Part shown: one piece after another, positions 10,046 through 21,313 of the stretch
Layout of the letters: each line of letters starts with the position of its first letter
Numbering within the stretch: position 1 is the first letter of the stretch
Origin: Anisodus tanguticus
Lineage: Eukaryota > Streptophyta > Magnoliopsida > Solanales > Solanaceae
NCBI GenBank assembly: GCA_034509755.1
Contig: CM067545.1
Coordinates: forward strand, 42,587,062-42,651,061
DNA: 64,000 bases
Direction: 5' to 3'
The notes under the pieces: generated by a model
What the model saw: only the letters and a program-made list of their open reading frames with translations
What the model was told of the DNA's origin: nothing
Database searches by the model: none
Program-made: the position numbers and the translations under genes

Positions 10046-10953
10046 TAGAAAAGGCTCAAAAATATCCTTAACCTATTGGAAATTACTCAAAAATATCTTC
10101 CTTCCATCTATTGGGTTAAAAATGTTCTTAATATTTTTTTTAGGTTCAAAAATGTCCTTCCGTTAACAGAAGTATGAGGTGGAATTTCATTAAACAAGTG
10201 ATCATCTTCTATTGGTCCACATAAATTTATGCCCCAATAAAAACCCGACCCGAACCAACCACCAAACCCCGTTTCTCACACAAACCGAGCCTTCTCTATT
10301 ATTTTGGGGCTTTTCTTTAATCCCAGAATGTAATCATCCAAAGTCTGTGGAAGATTTTTACAAAGTGGCTACCCCTTCGTCCTCCTCCAAGGTTTGTGCT
10401 TTCTTTCCTATTTTTTGGTCCAAAATTTTGTCTTTTAATTTCTTAATTTGCGATTCCCATATGTCAACTGTAATTTGAGTGTTTCTGCTAGTATTAAGAG
10501 CATCCTGTTATAAATTCGTGTAGATTTAGTTTTAAGATTTGCTCTTCATTTGTCTTGAGGACAAGATTATGAACCACTCTGTTAATCGACTCTACTGAGT
10601 TTTATTTGGAACAGAATGCTGTTTTCAATTTCAGAGATGCAACACTGAAGAAGAGAGGGCAAACTCAACCATCAGTATCATTAAGCGAGGACTTGAAATG
10701 CGATAAGCTTGTTGAAGACAGTGAAAACCAGAAGCTGGGTTTGAGTGAGAAACGGGTTTGGGTGTTGGTTCGGATCGGTCCTATTTATTGGGTCAGAAAC
10801 TTTATGTGGATAAGTAAAAAATGTCACCTTTTTAATGAAACTCATATTTCTGTTAATTAAAACACATTTTTGAACCTAAAGAAAACGTTAAGGATATTTT
10901 TAATCTAATAGATGGATGGAGGACATTTTTGAGTACATTTTATAGTCTTTTCC
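10046..10953. mobile_element. MULE-like/foldback element with ~170-bp inverted repeats
   Basis: The left arm (about 10046-10215) and right arm (about 10780-10953) are long imperfect inverted repeats. Both contain, in the appropriate orientation, GTTCAAAAATGT, TTCATTAAA and the degenerate series TCAAAAATRTCCTTCC...ATCTATT. The flanks AATTTTTAA and AATTTTTTA resemble a 9-bp TSD with one mismatch. Long TIRs plus a 9-bp TSD suggest a Mutator-like element. It has no transposase; its core is a gene-like segment. Confidence 0.65.
10330..10780 (+). pseudogene. possible captured gene fragment (exon-intron-exon)
   Basis: Between the inverted repeats is a segment with a plausible GT-AG intron at 10392-10634, flanked by AAG|GTTTGTG and TTTCAG|AG. 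It joins a short upstream frame to one reading 'RDATLKKRGQTQPSVSLSED...KLVEDSENQKLG'. The joined frame stays open into the right inverted repeat. I do not recognise the protein. Capture of host gene pieces by MULEs (Pack-MULEs) is well known, and this looks like one, but the source gene is unidentified. Confidence 0.4.
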
Positions 10954-10963
10954 AATTTTTTAA

Positions 10964-11809
10964 CGAATTCTAATTGCCAGATTTAGCGGAATCGTGAAAA
11001 AAAAATAATCCAAACAATACTCTACCAGAAAAGTCATGTCAAATCCCCAATTTTTCGAAGCTGATCAAACAAGACTTCAATAACAATTTAATAGTAAAGT
11101 ATCTATATGTTACCAAGAGAAAGTGTCACATTTAACCTGATGCAGATAGATAATATGGAGAACAGAATCTAATGTATATAAATGTAGAATGAAAACTGGT
11201 CGAAACTAAAATCTAACAACAATTTACAATCCACCTCCAAGGGCCAGTGTGGTCGAGTATGGTTTGGATCCTTCCACCCTGAACCAAAAGTCTCGGGACT
11301 AGCTATGATAATGGAAAACTTTTTGGTGGGGAAAGCTTTACCCTTTTAGTGAGCCTTGCTAAGGCTAATATATTTTAAATATCGGATGGTTAAAATATGC
11401 ACAACCCATTAAAGACATATATACCTAGAGATTATTGTTTACTTCAACAGAACTAGAAACTGAACAAAATCTCGACTGATGCATTCATTTGATTTTAAAA
11501 CTTAAACCTCAAAAAATTTTAATGGGTATAATATTCTCTATAATACTGCTAACAAACAATACAGGGTGCGGAAAGTTTAATCTCATTGATTATTGTTAGC
11601 CTTTAGACTGTAATACGGAGTATATGTTTGAAGAAAAAGTTGTAGCGTTATAACCAATGAACTATATAAGAACGACTCTATTCGACAAAATTTATCTTTT
11701 CTTTTTTTGAAACTTTGGAAGCCAATACTTGATAACATACATTAAGGTGTTTAAATATTCATCGTTTCGACACAATTCGTTCAATAATTGACACACACTT
11801 AAATAGAAA
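10964..11809. other. AT-rich spacer without gene
   Basis: No coding frame is convincing. The segment 11236-11345 may be a degenerate SINE (listed separately). The rest shows only AT-rich sequence. Confidence 0.5.
11236..11345 (+). mobile_element. possible degenerate tRNA-derived SINE head
   Basis: AGTGTGGTCGAGTATGG resembles an RNA polymerase III A box (TGGYNNAGTGG). About 45 bases on, 'GTCTCGGGACTAG' could be a decayed B box (GGTTCGANTCC). Such heads are typical of tRNA-derived SINEs. The match is weak and neither a 3' tail nor a TSD was found. Confidence 0.3.
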
Positions 11810-12910
11810 CTAGTAAGTTGTTGCCAACGAACATACAAAGAGCCGAAGTCGAACGTCGGTGTCGGGACAACCACCCCAATCAGCATCCGTGTAAGAGACA
11901 AGTGTGGATGTAGATGAAGGATATAAGTGCAACCCATAGTCCAGTGTCCCCTGAATATACCGGATGATGCGTTTGATTGCATTCATGTGCTCAACCCTGG
12001 GATCATGCATGAATAAACACACCTGCTGAACCGCATACGTAATATCCGATCTGGTAAAGGTAAGATACTGGAGGGCCCCTGCAAGACTGCGATAGCGGGT
12101 CGGGTCCTCGTATGGTGCACCTGCTGCGGCACTTAGCTTTGGGTTTGCATCAACTGGCGTGGAAGTGGACTTACAGGATGACATCACAGCCCTCTCAATG
12201 ATCTCAGCAGCATACTTCCGTTGAGACAGAAACAACCCACCTGAATGACGTTTGACAGCAATCCCTAAAAAATAACTCAAAGGCCCTAAGTCTTTCATAG
12301 CAAACTCAGAACTGAGCATGATCATGATAGACTAGCGCAAGGCATCGGAAGAGGCAGTCAAGATGATATCATCCACACACAACAGAATGTAGGCTAAGGA
12401 CGAACCACGGCGGTAGATGAACAAGTAATTATCTGACCTGCTGTGAGTGAACCCAATAGTTGAAACAAAGTCAGCAAACCTCGTGTACCAAGCCCTTGGA
12501 GACTGCTTAAGCCCATATAAGGACTTCTTCAACAAACATACATGATGAGGACGGTTTGGATCCCTGAAACCCAACGGCTGATGCATATAGACTATTTCCT
12601 TGAGATCACCGTGTAGGAAAGCATTCTTGACATCCAACTGATGAATTGGCCAAGTCTTTGAAAGAGCCAAGCTAAGCACATTGCGAATGGTAGCCGGTTT
12701 GACCACCGGACTAAACGTCTCACCACAATCTATCCCAACCTGCTGAGTCTTACCATCACCAACAAGTCGCGCCTTATGTCGAGCAAAGGACCCATCTGAA
12801 TTCTCCTTATGAGCAAAAATCCACATAGTCCTGATAATATTAATACCATATGGACGGGGCACCAACTCCCACGTCTTATTATCAATAAGAGCATTATATT
12901 CATCACTCAT
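11810..12910 (-). pseudogene. copia reverse transcriptase and start of RNase H
   Basis: The frame 12910-12332 carries 'HKARLVGDGKTQQVGIDCGETFSPVVK', 'LDVKNAFLHGDLKEIVYMHQP' and the catalytic 'CVDDIILTASS' (YVDD with Tyr replaced by Cys). The frame 12325-11810 continues with 'FAMKDLGPLSYFLGI', 'RSLAGALQYLTFTRSDITYAV' and 'YTDADWGGCPDT', then leaves the family by frameshift. One stop separates the two frames. The 3' part of RNase H and everything beyond is missing. Confidence 0.87.
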
Positions 12911-13081
12911 AGCAATTTTTCAATTAGGGTCATTTAAGGCGGACACAGGATTGCGGGGCAAGGGGGATTTAGAGACATCCGAATGTAAATTAAAATGTCT
13001 TTTAGGTGTAAAAATACCCCGCTGACTACGAGTGACCGGTCTATGACTCGAGGAAGAATTGAGGGAATTTTGAGAATTTTT

Positions 13082-14293
13082 TTAGCTCGGGACGGACGCG
13101 GCGGGCGGTGGGCCTGCTGCCCAAATCGGTAAAGATCGGACTCGGTTTACGGATCGGTTCCTGCAGAATTGGGTGGACTGCCCAATTGCTTTGGAACTGT
13201 TCTCCGTGGCTGGAATTTCTGGGTGTGGCGGTACTGTGTGTCCAGCGGGCAGTGGGCCCGCCGGAGGATTTTGGGTACGGGAGATGTCCGAAAAATTCTG
13301 AATAATATACGGGGATATTTGGTCATCCAAAAAATTATACGACTTAGGTTCGGGAGTATGAACTTTCATAAATGGGAATTGAGTTTCATCAAAAATGACA
13401 TGGCGATTGATTATGATTTTCTTGGAGGATAAATCAAAACACTTATAACCACGATGATTTGACGGATAACCCAAAAACACACACGGGGTAGACCGAGCCT
13501 GAAGTTTGTTAATTGTGGTGGATGGGAATAACGGATAACACAAGTACCCAAAAATCCGAAGATGAGAATAAGAAGGGTTCTTATTATATAGGATTTTGAG
13601 GGGGGAAGAATATGTCAGACCTTTAGAAGGAATTATGTTAAGAAGATATGTGGCCATTTGTAGAGCATGATGTCAAAAATATGGAGGTATGGAGGCATGA
13701 ATTAGGAGAGTTCGGACAATGTTATTGATGGAATGAATTTTGCGTTCGGCCTTCCCATTTTGTGAAGATGTATGAGGACACGAAAACCGTAAATTAATCC
13801 CATTTTTAGCACAGAATTCCCGGAACTCCCTATTGTTATACTCTTTCCCATTATCACATTGAATATTTTTTATTTCTCTGTCGAATTGAGTACGAATGAA
13901 CGCTCTAAATTGGATGAAGACGGAAAACACTTGTGATTTATTCGCAATTGGAAACGTCCACAAAAATCTAGAATAATCATCTAAAAAGAGAACATAATAT
14001 CGATGACCCAATGAACTGAGAACATGAGACGTCCATAAGTCGCTATGAATAATCTCAAATGGCATTGAAGTATGAGAATTGGAGTCTACAAATGGCAACT
14101 TAACAATTTTTCCTAATGAACAAGACTGACAAAGTGGAGTACGACTCGTACCCTTACAGGAAATAAAGCTATTTTTATCTAAAACTGATAAAATAGAAGA
14201 TTCCGGATGACCCAGACGAGCATGCCACATGGAAGGAGAGATGGCTGCAAAGGCTGACGGCAAGGTTTGACTCGATGGACTGAAACCAGGCAT
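13082..14293 (-). pseudogene. copia integrase
   Basis: Two adjacent frames (14293-13673 and 13657-13082) carry the zinc-binding motif 'H..LGHP....C..C..GK' and the catalytic D ('HSDLWTS'), D ('CDNGKEY') and E ('NGKAERKI') of the DDE core. The C-terminal block 'CVFLGYPSNHRGYKCFDL' follows. All three catalytic residues are present, but a frameshift near 13660 breaks the protein. The order and motifs match the copies at 27540-28592 and 41036-42020. Confidence 0.85.
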
Positions 14294-14423
14294 GATAGGA
14301 TACAGATCCCCCTACTATCACACCTCATGAGATGACTCCCCGTCTTGAAATCCTTCACAGAAAAACCAAAAGGATCAAATTCAACGGAAACGGAATTGTC
14401 AGTAGTGAATTTCCGGACAGACA

Positions 14424-14660
14424 CTAAATTTTAATCAATTTAGGAGCATGTAAAGTATTTTTCAAGAGAAGGGGTGGATTGGGGGGAGACAACGTTTTCT
14501 GACCATAACCCTGAATTGGAATAGAGTTGTCATTACCAACAATTATACCCCGAGGGGTGCTCAAATTGGAATAAGAGGAGAGAGTACCTGATTCGGAAGT
14601 CATGTGAGTAGTTGCCCCGGTGTCCATGTACCAATTTGGGTCCGGTTGAGTCAACCCCAA
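14424..14660 (-). pseudogene. copia aspartic protease region
   Basis: 'PNWYMDTGATTHMTSESGTL' contains the catalytic D-T-G of retroviral-type aspartic proteases in its copia form. The frame continues from the gag tail (15077) and ends with 'NTLHAPKLIKI' before a stop, after which the GAG-pre-integrase segment continues in another frame ('VSVRKFTTDNSVSVEFD'). The active-site residues are intact here. Confidence 0.8.
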
Positions 14661-14775
14661 CGTGTGCATCGCGGCCTCAATATCAGTCTGAGTGGGGCCT
14701 GCTGCATGATGGGCTTGCGGTGGTCGGGGCCCAAGAACTCCTGTCCGTGGTGCACCTGGGCCGTAGCTGCTGTTG

Positions 14776-15740
14776 CTACCGCTGCTGGGCCACGGCCGAT
14801 GGGTCGCCACCGCTTGGGTATTGGGCTCGGATCGCTTGGCCGCCCCACTGGCCGCTGGAAACTGTTGTTGGATGGTACGGGTTCCACTGCCATGGGCCCC
14901 ACTGCTGGGCCCATGGCGGTGGTGGGCCATTGTACCCTGGATGGGACCCACCGCCTGCTTGTTGACCACCGGAACCGCCACCAGAACCGCCGCGTTTGCC
15001 CCCGCGGTTTTTGTTATTACTTTTGCGATTATTCTTGCCGCCACCATTATTATGGTTTTGGCCCGAATTATTAACAAAACCTGAAGGACTAGAAGAGGAC
15101 GCTACCATGACAACTGGCCTTGCTCCGGTAGCCGCCTTTTTAGCCAAACCGGCTTCTTCCAACGTCAGCATGGAGCGGGCTTGATGGAAGTCGGGAAGAG
15201 GGTTGCTTTGGCGAAGGAGAGTTCCAACACCATTATAGGCCTCCGAAAGACCGGCAACCAACTGTAGAACTAGACGATTATTTGTTACTGGTGCGCCAAC
15301 ATTACGGAGTTGATCCGCCAACTCCTTTAGTTTCTTGCAATATGCAGAAACGTTCGGAAATTCATCCATTCGAACGAGAGAGAATTCTGCTCGAGTGTGA
15401 CGACACGGGAATGTTGGTTGTCTTGGAATATGTCACGCAATCTATTCCATGCAGCCATAGCCGTGGTATACGCTCAATAATCGTCGTAGAAGGTCCACCG
15501 AAATAGTGGCGTATATCTACCGAAGAACGGTAGCATCAAGTGTAATCCATAACTCGGGATCCTCCGCGGGAAGGGGTCTAGCGGGAGGAATGATGTGATG
15601 AAGAACTTGATAAGATATAGCGTGAATTTTAAACAACTCCGCCCACGTTGCATATTGGACGTTTTCCATCTCAAGGACAATAGGGACACTAAGCTTGATA
15701 TTGGAAACCGTGAGGGGGGGTGAAAATTGTTCTTAGACAT
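14776..15740 (-). pseudogene. copia gag (UBN2-type), frameshifted
   Basis: The frame begins 'MSKNNFHPP' at 15740. It shifts within the first 100 codons, stops, and resumes as 'FPNVSAYCKKLKELADQLRNVGAPVTN' (from 15369), typical of the copia gag capsid-like region. A Gly/Asn/Lys-rich segment (NNGGGKNNRKSNNKNRGGK) and a Pro/Gln-rich tail follow. No CCHC zinc knuckle is visible; the GGK-rich stretch may replace it as the nucleic-acid-binding part. The paralogue at 29202-30017 has the same layout. Confidence 0.8.
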
Positions 15741-15850
15741 ATTGAAAGAACAAAGAAGGAGGGGAAATTTAAGAGAGGTTTTTGAGAGCGGAAGATGAAA
15801 TTTTGGAGAGAAAACCCGAGGGACAATATACTACAAATATATATTCCATA

Positions 15851-16209
15851 TATACAAGATTGTCATCGATAGTATTAGCTATAAGTCACTGCTCAATAAT
15901 TGGCCCATGCCAAAATCTCCTAAAATTTTCGTAAATATGTAGCTAATTATTTTCTAATGAAACCTGAGGTGCAACTCTTGCTTTCTCTACTGACTGATTT
16001 AGAGGCGCATTCAACATTTGGAGGCTCCGGGTGGTAAACTATTTTTAAATAGACGTGCCGCTATTTAATTATATGGTCCAAATAGGATATACATTTGGTT
16101 TATTTGATTTAATTTGGATTTTGTGTCGAGTTATTTGTGTTTTTGATTTATATAGTGTATAGACAAAACAATTGCAAGTGTTATTATTTACATATTTGAA
16201 CAAAAACTA
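15851..16209. other. AT-rich spacer, no gene seen
   Basis: Only AT-rich sequence lies between the copia gag leader and the Helitron. No terminal repeat belonging to the copia element could be found here. Confidence 0.5.
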
Positions 16210-17166
16210 TCTATATTTATATTATTATAAAAGCATGAATATAAATGTTGGTTGATTAAAATATTCTTTAAATATTGAAAGACTTTTATATCCTTTATTA
16301 ATTAATTATAACTTCAAAAGGAAAGTTCCACATAGGATAAAAATAGTAACCTTTAGTACTTTATCTAATACAATTGCGACTTCACGTCAATGGAAATTTT
16401 GTTAACTTAGAAGTTTGGTCTAATCAGGATTTTACATCAACGAAGATTTTGGTAGTTTAGAATTTTGGTAAATCACTATCTTAAAGGACTCTAACTTAAA
16501 GATCTATGTCCAATATCAGAAGTTGAATACCACCATATCTACTTTATTTCAAGAACCACTTTTGAACTATTTATTATATTGTATAATTTTAAACTTTATG
16601 CAATGATTCTTGTCATGTAACAATCTTTTTTTTTTTTGATTTTTATGAATAATAGTTTGAATTTGAAAAAGTAGTGGGTGTACTATTTTCTATTAACATA
16701 CAGTTCCTTATACACCTATCTATGTTCTTTTCTATGGTAACATTTCAGTGAAACAATCACTTATCAATTGAATACTAATCTTCATCTCCAATTATGAATA
16801 TATAGAGGCTATAATTATTAGAACATTCATTTGTTGCCTCTTTGATTGAACACTTGCATAAAAAATAACCCGTCGTTAAAATCACAATGCTCAAGTGTTC
16901 ACCCATGATCTAGCAATTTTTTTGTGTTTATGTTAAAGATATGAGGTAATTTTTTTTTTTTAAAATTGAGTTCAAAAACATATTTTCTTTATGTTACAAC
17001 CTAATTATTCGTTCTGATGCTTTAGAAAATGTATTTTGATTCAAAACACTTGTCTTTAAATATTTTTATCACATCAATTGCGTTTATATAGCAATTCTTT
17101 CATTTATGCAAGTGTTTAATATAGTTGATATGGTATTATCGTGCGGCGCACGATAGTAGAAACTAG
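16210..17166 (+). mobile_element. non-autonomous Helitron (957 bp)
   Basis: The 3' end has the Helitron signature: a perfect 8-bp stem hairpin TATCGTGC-GGC-GCACGATA (17137-17155), seven bases, then CTAG and a host T (17163-17167). The 5' end fits too: host A at 16209 followed by TC with TCTATATTTATATTATTATAAAAGC, the AT-rich start typical of plant Helitrons. No TSD is expected and none is seen. There is no Rep/helicase coding sequence. The 5' end is assigned by motif only and is less certain than the 3' end. Confidence 0.65.
17137..17155 (+). repeat. Helitron 3' hairpin
   Basis: Eight paired bases enclose a three-base loop, GC-rich within AT-rich surroundings and just upstream of the CTAG terminus. 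In Helitrons this structure acts as the rolling-circle replication terminator. Confidence 0.75.
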
Positions 17167-17167
17167 T

Positions 17168-17838
17168 TCAGTAAAAAAGGGAAAAAAGAGGAGAATAGGT
17201 GACTGCGAGTTGCGAGCTTTGGAAGTGTAGTTCCTAACCACTGTCACCATCTTCAAATTGTGACTGCGGATGGCAAGACACGTATTTAACATAATTTTGC
17301 CAAGCTTATGGGTGGCAATGGCATGGCTCCACCACTTGCAAGAAAAATTCTCATTTTGTTGATTAACGACCCATGCCAAGCTTTTCAGTCTGAGCATTTT
17401 GATCTTGAGATCCAACCCAAATGTATCATAGCCCATCCCCAATTATAGTGATTATAATTTATAATACACGTTCCTAAATGAAAATACTCGGGATGTGTTT
17501 TTACTATTTGATTGATCAAAATATTTGTTTAAAAAATGAGTTCTTTAATAATAAGAAAATTATTTTTCTAGTTGAAGTAAGGAAAATAAATTTCACAAGT
17601 GGCATCCAAGTTCATTGTCTCATTTGCAACCCAACGCCCTCAACCCCCACTTCTTGACCGCTCCACCTTCCACCACCCCGACCCAACTCCCCAACACCAC
17701 CCCATTCCATATACTTTTTTTTTGAGATTACATATAAATATTTTTGGGACAATACTTTTGTACTTACCAAGTACTAGAAATAAATAAGAAAATTACTTAT
17801 TTTCCAAGAAAATAATTTTTTTCATACCAAACACACTC
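17168..17838. other. gene-free interval; possible older repeat
   Basis: No supported gene. The stretch 17480-17830 ends with AAATAATTTTTTTCATACCAAACACAC and starts with GATGTGTTTTTACTATTTG, which hints at a decayed MITE with GTGTTTGGTA-type ends. The part at 17170-17440 has an open frame running into the Helitron with no recognisable domain. Confidence 0.4.
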
Positions 17839-17841
17839 TTA

Positions 17842-18072
17842 GGGCTCATTTGGTACAAGGGTTAAAGGATAATTGGTGTTGAAATTAAATTTGAGATGAG
17901 TTTATACCATGTTTGGTTGAGATAAAATCGCGGTATAACTAATCATGGATTAGTCATCCCAGGGATTGTAATATTATTTTTATTCTTGTGGGAGGGTGGA
18001 ATAACAATCCAAGAATAATTAATATTGGGATAATTAATCCTAGGATAAGTTGTTCCCCAACCAAACGACCCC
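17842..18072. mobile_element. Tourist-type MITE (231 bp)
   Basis: The ends are GGGCTCATTTGGT on the left and CCAAACGACCCC on the right, giving inverted repeats of the PIF/Harbinger kind. They are flanked by the 3-bp TSD TTA (17839-17841 and 18073-18075). There is no coding capacity. Related ends occur at 30450 and 60734. Confidence 0.85.
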
Positions 18073-18075
18073 TTA

Positions 18076-18630
18076 GTGTGCAGTAAACTATGAGTCTGTT
18101 TCGATTTAGCTGATTAAAAATAGTTGATAACCTTATATGTTGAAAAACAGTTTTAGGTGTTGAAGTTACTGATGTTATAAATAAGAAGTTACGTGTATGA
18201 ATACAAGTATCAAAACGAATAATAAGAAGTTAACATGTATGGTAAAAGGTTGTTGATAAACACTTTTTATATTTACATAACCAAAATGTCCCCAAAGCTA
18301 TTTCAATATAACATATATTTAAGAATATTTTTACATAAAAGGGCGAACGATGAAAATAGAATAGAGAATAATTTAAAATTGATGTTTGAAAAAGAGTATT
18401 TTGGAGCTTACCAGAGCTATTAGGAATAAAATTGTAAAAAGTTTGATCAAACAAAAATTGTTTATAAGTTTAAAACTATATGTTGGAGGTCACTTATTAT
18501 GGATGATTTTGATTTATAAACACTTGATTTATAAATATATTTTGTGTTTGTCAAATGCCTAATAAGTCAAATAAAAATGCTTATAAAGTTAGTTTGACCG
18601 CTTATAAGCTTGACCAAGCGTCCTCTACAT
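18076..18630. other. AT-rich interval, no gene seen
   Basis: AT-rich sequence with several AAGTTA and TTATAAAT motifs and the end ATAAGCTTGACCAAGCG. It may be a decayed MITE, but no terminal repeats could be paired confidently. Confidence 0.35.
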
Positions 18631-18632
18631 TA

Positions 18633-18879
18633 TTCTCTTTGTTTCCTTTTAATTGTTATTTTCACTTTTTTTTGCATATTTCTTAAGCAAATATTTATTA
18701 AAATAATAAATTAATTATTTTTATTTAAATTTATTATTATATATTATTTTTATCATATTAATCTCGCTCCATATATATTGGAGTAAAGAATGACATTGAA
18801 AAACACAAGCAATTCTCTCTCGTTTTTCTAAGACAATAAGTATGTTGGAAATATGACAAGTAAAACGAGATCGATGGAG
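18633..18879. mobile_element. Stowaway-like MITE
   Basis: TA at 18631-18632 is followed by TTCTCTTTGTTTCCTTTTAATTGTTA. The right end, reverse-complemented, reads TACTCCATCGATCTCGTTTTACTTGTCA. These are diverged Stowaway termini (CTCCNTCCGTTTC...) with a TA target duplication. Confidence 0.55.
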
Positions 18880-18881
18880 TA

Positions 18882-19151
18882 GCATACAACGTCTCAAATT
18901 ATTTTGAGTGATTCTAAGAATAGTTATTTTAACTTATTTGTCATTTTTTAAGTTTAAGATAATTTTTTTTATTTTATTTTACTCTTAAGAGTAATTCTTC
19001 TTGAAGACTACAAACACTTCAATTATGATGAGAGATTATATCTTAAGACATACATAAAGATAAAATAATAAAAAATTCTTCTAATTAATATTTTTAAACG
19101 AGTGTAAAAGAAAAACAGGACAAATAATTTAAGACAAACGGACTGATGGAG
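18882..19151. mobile_element. second Stowaway-like MITE, abutting the first
   Basis: The right end, reverse-complemented, reads TACTCCATCAGTCCGTTTGTCTTAAATTATTT. The left end has ACGTCTCAAATTATTTTGAG right next to the preceding MITE. The two may share a TA. The left terminus is degraded. Confidence 0.45.
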
Positions 19152-19595
19152 TAATATGGATAGGTGAATAAATTAGGTGAAATGTAAATACTAAATCAAC
19201 AATTAATTGCTAATATGTAAATAATTTGTCGGTGATGGCGGAAGATCAGGCTGATTCCATTTAGACTAGACAGCGTTTGCCGATGGTTATGTTTTGTTTC
19301 GGTATTTCCTAATTTAGCCCACCGACACCCCCTCTTTGTCGGTTGCCTCAATTTCCGTGAGCCCAAATTAATTACGCACTCCATTTAAAAAAGATTGATT
19401 TAATTTGATTTGATATAAAATTTAAAAAATAAAAAAAATGTTATTTAAAACAAGCTTTAGATATTTGTAGGACTGTAAATTATCTTATAAAACTAAATTG
19501 TTTTTAAATATAAAAAGATGTCAGTCTTTTTGAAATAAACTAATAAGGAAAGTAGGATAATCTTTTGAAAAAGAGAAAGTAACATTGACTCTTCA
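19152..19595. other. AT-rich interval, no gene seen
   Basis: No terminal repeats and no coding signal were identified here. Confidence 0.4.
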
Positions 19596-19774
19596 TTAAT
19601 ACTAAGGAAAGGGTCAAATTTGCCCTCCAACTATATTTTATGGAACAACTTTGCCCTCAATCAAACTTTGGGATCAAATATACCATCACTGTTTGCAAAC
19701 TTGTTAAATTTGCCCTCGGATTGACGGAAATGTGAGTTGGACGCCACGTCGGATCCACGTCGGCAGACCACCAC

Positions 19775-20482
19775 TAGGGCTGTCAATTTCACCCTAACCC
19801 GATGGATATCCATCCACCCGACCCTATTATATGGACGAAAAACCGATAAAACACAAATTTTAATCGGGTGACGGATCAGGTCGGATTCGGGTGGACATAC
19901 ATCCAACCCACCACCCGATCCACCACCCGACCCATCCATCCACCAGTTTATAAATTAGTTATTTTTGTGTAGTTCAGTGATAACATACCTCTGACTCATG
20001 TCGTTACTAGTACTTGATTTTATTTTCAATAGTTGTCTTTATTTTTCTAAAGTGAATGGAAATTCTTTTTCAATTTCAACATGACAATAACGATGATTCC
20101 TAGTATCAAAATGTTATTTTTGTACTACGTTATATATAATTGACTTTTTCTATGTTGAACATCACTCTATATATGACTATAACTGTTAGCAATATAATAA
20201 GTTGAGGAATATTACAATGGGATCAAGATCAAATTATAATGGTAAAGCAAAATAGTATGAAAAACAAGATAGTATGAAAACTAAAAAATAAACTAAAAGT
20301 ACCAAACTGATTGTGCTATAATTTTCATCCGCGAAGCACCCGATTCACCCGTGGATGATGGGTGGATCGGATGTGGATGAAGAAAAATAGGGTGATGGAT
20401 GGGTCGGGTGGTGGATAGATGATTGACGGGTGGAGGCGGATTGAGCTCCACCCGATCCACCTCCGATCCATTGCCAGCCCTA
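19775..20482. mobile_element. non-autonomous hAT nested in the Pack-MULE (708 bp)
   Basis: Termini TAGGGCTGTCAAT and, from the right, TAGGGCTGGCAAT form hAT-type inverted repeats. The exact 8-bp TSD ACCACCAC flanks it (19767-19774 and 20483-20490). Subterminal regions carry repeated CCACCCGA and GATGGATGGGT motifs. There is no coding sequence. The TSD lies in the CCA-rich part of the MULE interior, so the hAT is the younger insertion. Confidence 0.88.
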
Positions 20483-20884
20483 ACCACCACCACAAACTAC
20501 CGCCACTGCCATCTCCATTAACTGCCAGCTCGCCGCCGGCAGAACTCCACCAGCCGACCTTACCACCGCCATAACACCAACAACAACCCCAAAATACCAC
20601 TAAAATCACCACTGCTTCACCAACAACTTACCAAACCAGCGAACCCAGTCAACAACCCCCCTAAACATCCGTCACCATCACCACCACTCGCCAATCCACG
20701 AACCACCGACCACCATTTCTACTCCAAATCAAAGCAACCCCCTAAACACCCGTCACCACGACACCGCCACAACACTACTGCTCCACCACGCTGCTGTTTC
20801 CCTCTCATCTCACTCACTCACTCTATTTTTATTATTTGTTCCGCCGGCGAAATTAATCACCGAACAACCGATGACGAACCACTA

Positions 20885-21188
20885 ATATTAGATCTAATTG
20901 GGTCTTGTAATTTTCGATAACCCATTTCGTCGAAAAACCGGACAACTTCCACGCAACATACGTCAAAACATCCACCGAATTCGATCCAATCAATAATATA
21001 CTCTCCGGCAAATATTTCACAAGCTCCGGTACAATCCTTTTATACATCGCCAAGTTCCTCTAGAGTAAATTTAACCTATTTTTGCTCAGGTTCTGCCGGG
21101 CACCGGCCATTACGATGCACAGATCCGACCCGAACGTGATCGAAGTGACTATTTTGGTCTTCGGGAGGAACGCCGCGGCGTGCTGGAT
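20885..21188 (-). pseudogene. captured L-lactate dehydrogenase exon fragment
   Basis: The minus strand reads, in one frame, 'QHAAAFLPKTKI', 'GSDLCIVMAGARQN', then 'RIVPELVKYLPESILLIGSN' and 'SVDVLTYVAWKLSGF'. This matches the NAD-binding half of plant L-lactate dehydrogenase (EC 1.1.1.27), including the T/A-GARQ loop and the SNPVDVLTY segment with Pro changed to Ser. One in-frame TAG interrupts it between NRLNLL and RNLAMY, where the family has Gln. After KLSGF the match fades. The catalytic His and the C-terminal domain are absent. It is a partial gene copy inside a MULE, so it cannot encode an active enzyme. Domain recognition is confident; the orientation opposite to the window strand has no known consequence. 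Confidence 0.85.
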
Positions 21189-21313
21189 AAAGGATGGGGT
21201 AATGGGTTACGAGTTAAAGGTTATGGGTACGATTAACAGAGTTAGGTCTGCCGACGTGGATCCGACGTAATGTGTTACGGGTTATGGGTCGGGTTAAAAG
21301 AGTTGGGTCTGTC

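Larger units (their letters stand above)
11810..15850 (-). mobile_element. copia retrotransposon body, LTRs missing
   Basis: On the minus strand the order is gag, protease, integrase, RT and RNase H, the copia order. It stops inside RNase H at about 11810, just after the 'YTDADWGGCPDT' block. It starts with a gag leader near 15740-15850, and no LTR, primer-binding site or polypurine tract is found at either end. It is closely related to the elements at 22019-30267 and 40477-46645. The frames are broken but long, so the copy is moderately old. Confidence 0.88.

Noticed and set aside
14604..15084. Several overlapping plus-strand open frames of 100-156 codons
   Set aside because: They are antisense to the GC-rich copia gag, whose sense strand shows recognisable gag blocks.
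11600..15900. LTRs for the copia body at 11.8-15.85 kb
   Set aside because: I looked for TGATAGAATA-type ends, a TGGTATCAGA primer-binding site and direct repeats on both sides and found none; the copy seems truncated at both ends.
17116..17442. 108-codon minus-strand frame
   Set aside because: Its last part runs into the Helitron end and it shows no domain. Without supporting evidence I do not call it a gene, though 17170-17440 could be an old exon.
20293..20612. Gly/Trp-rich frame of 95 codons and overlapping 66-codon frame
   Set aside because: These are composition artefacts of the CCA-rich MULE interior and of the hAT subterminal repeats.
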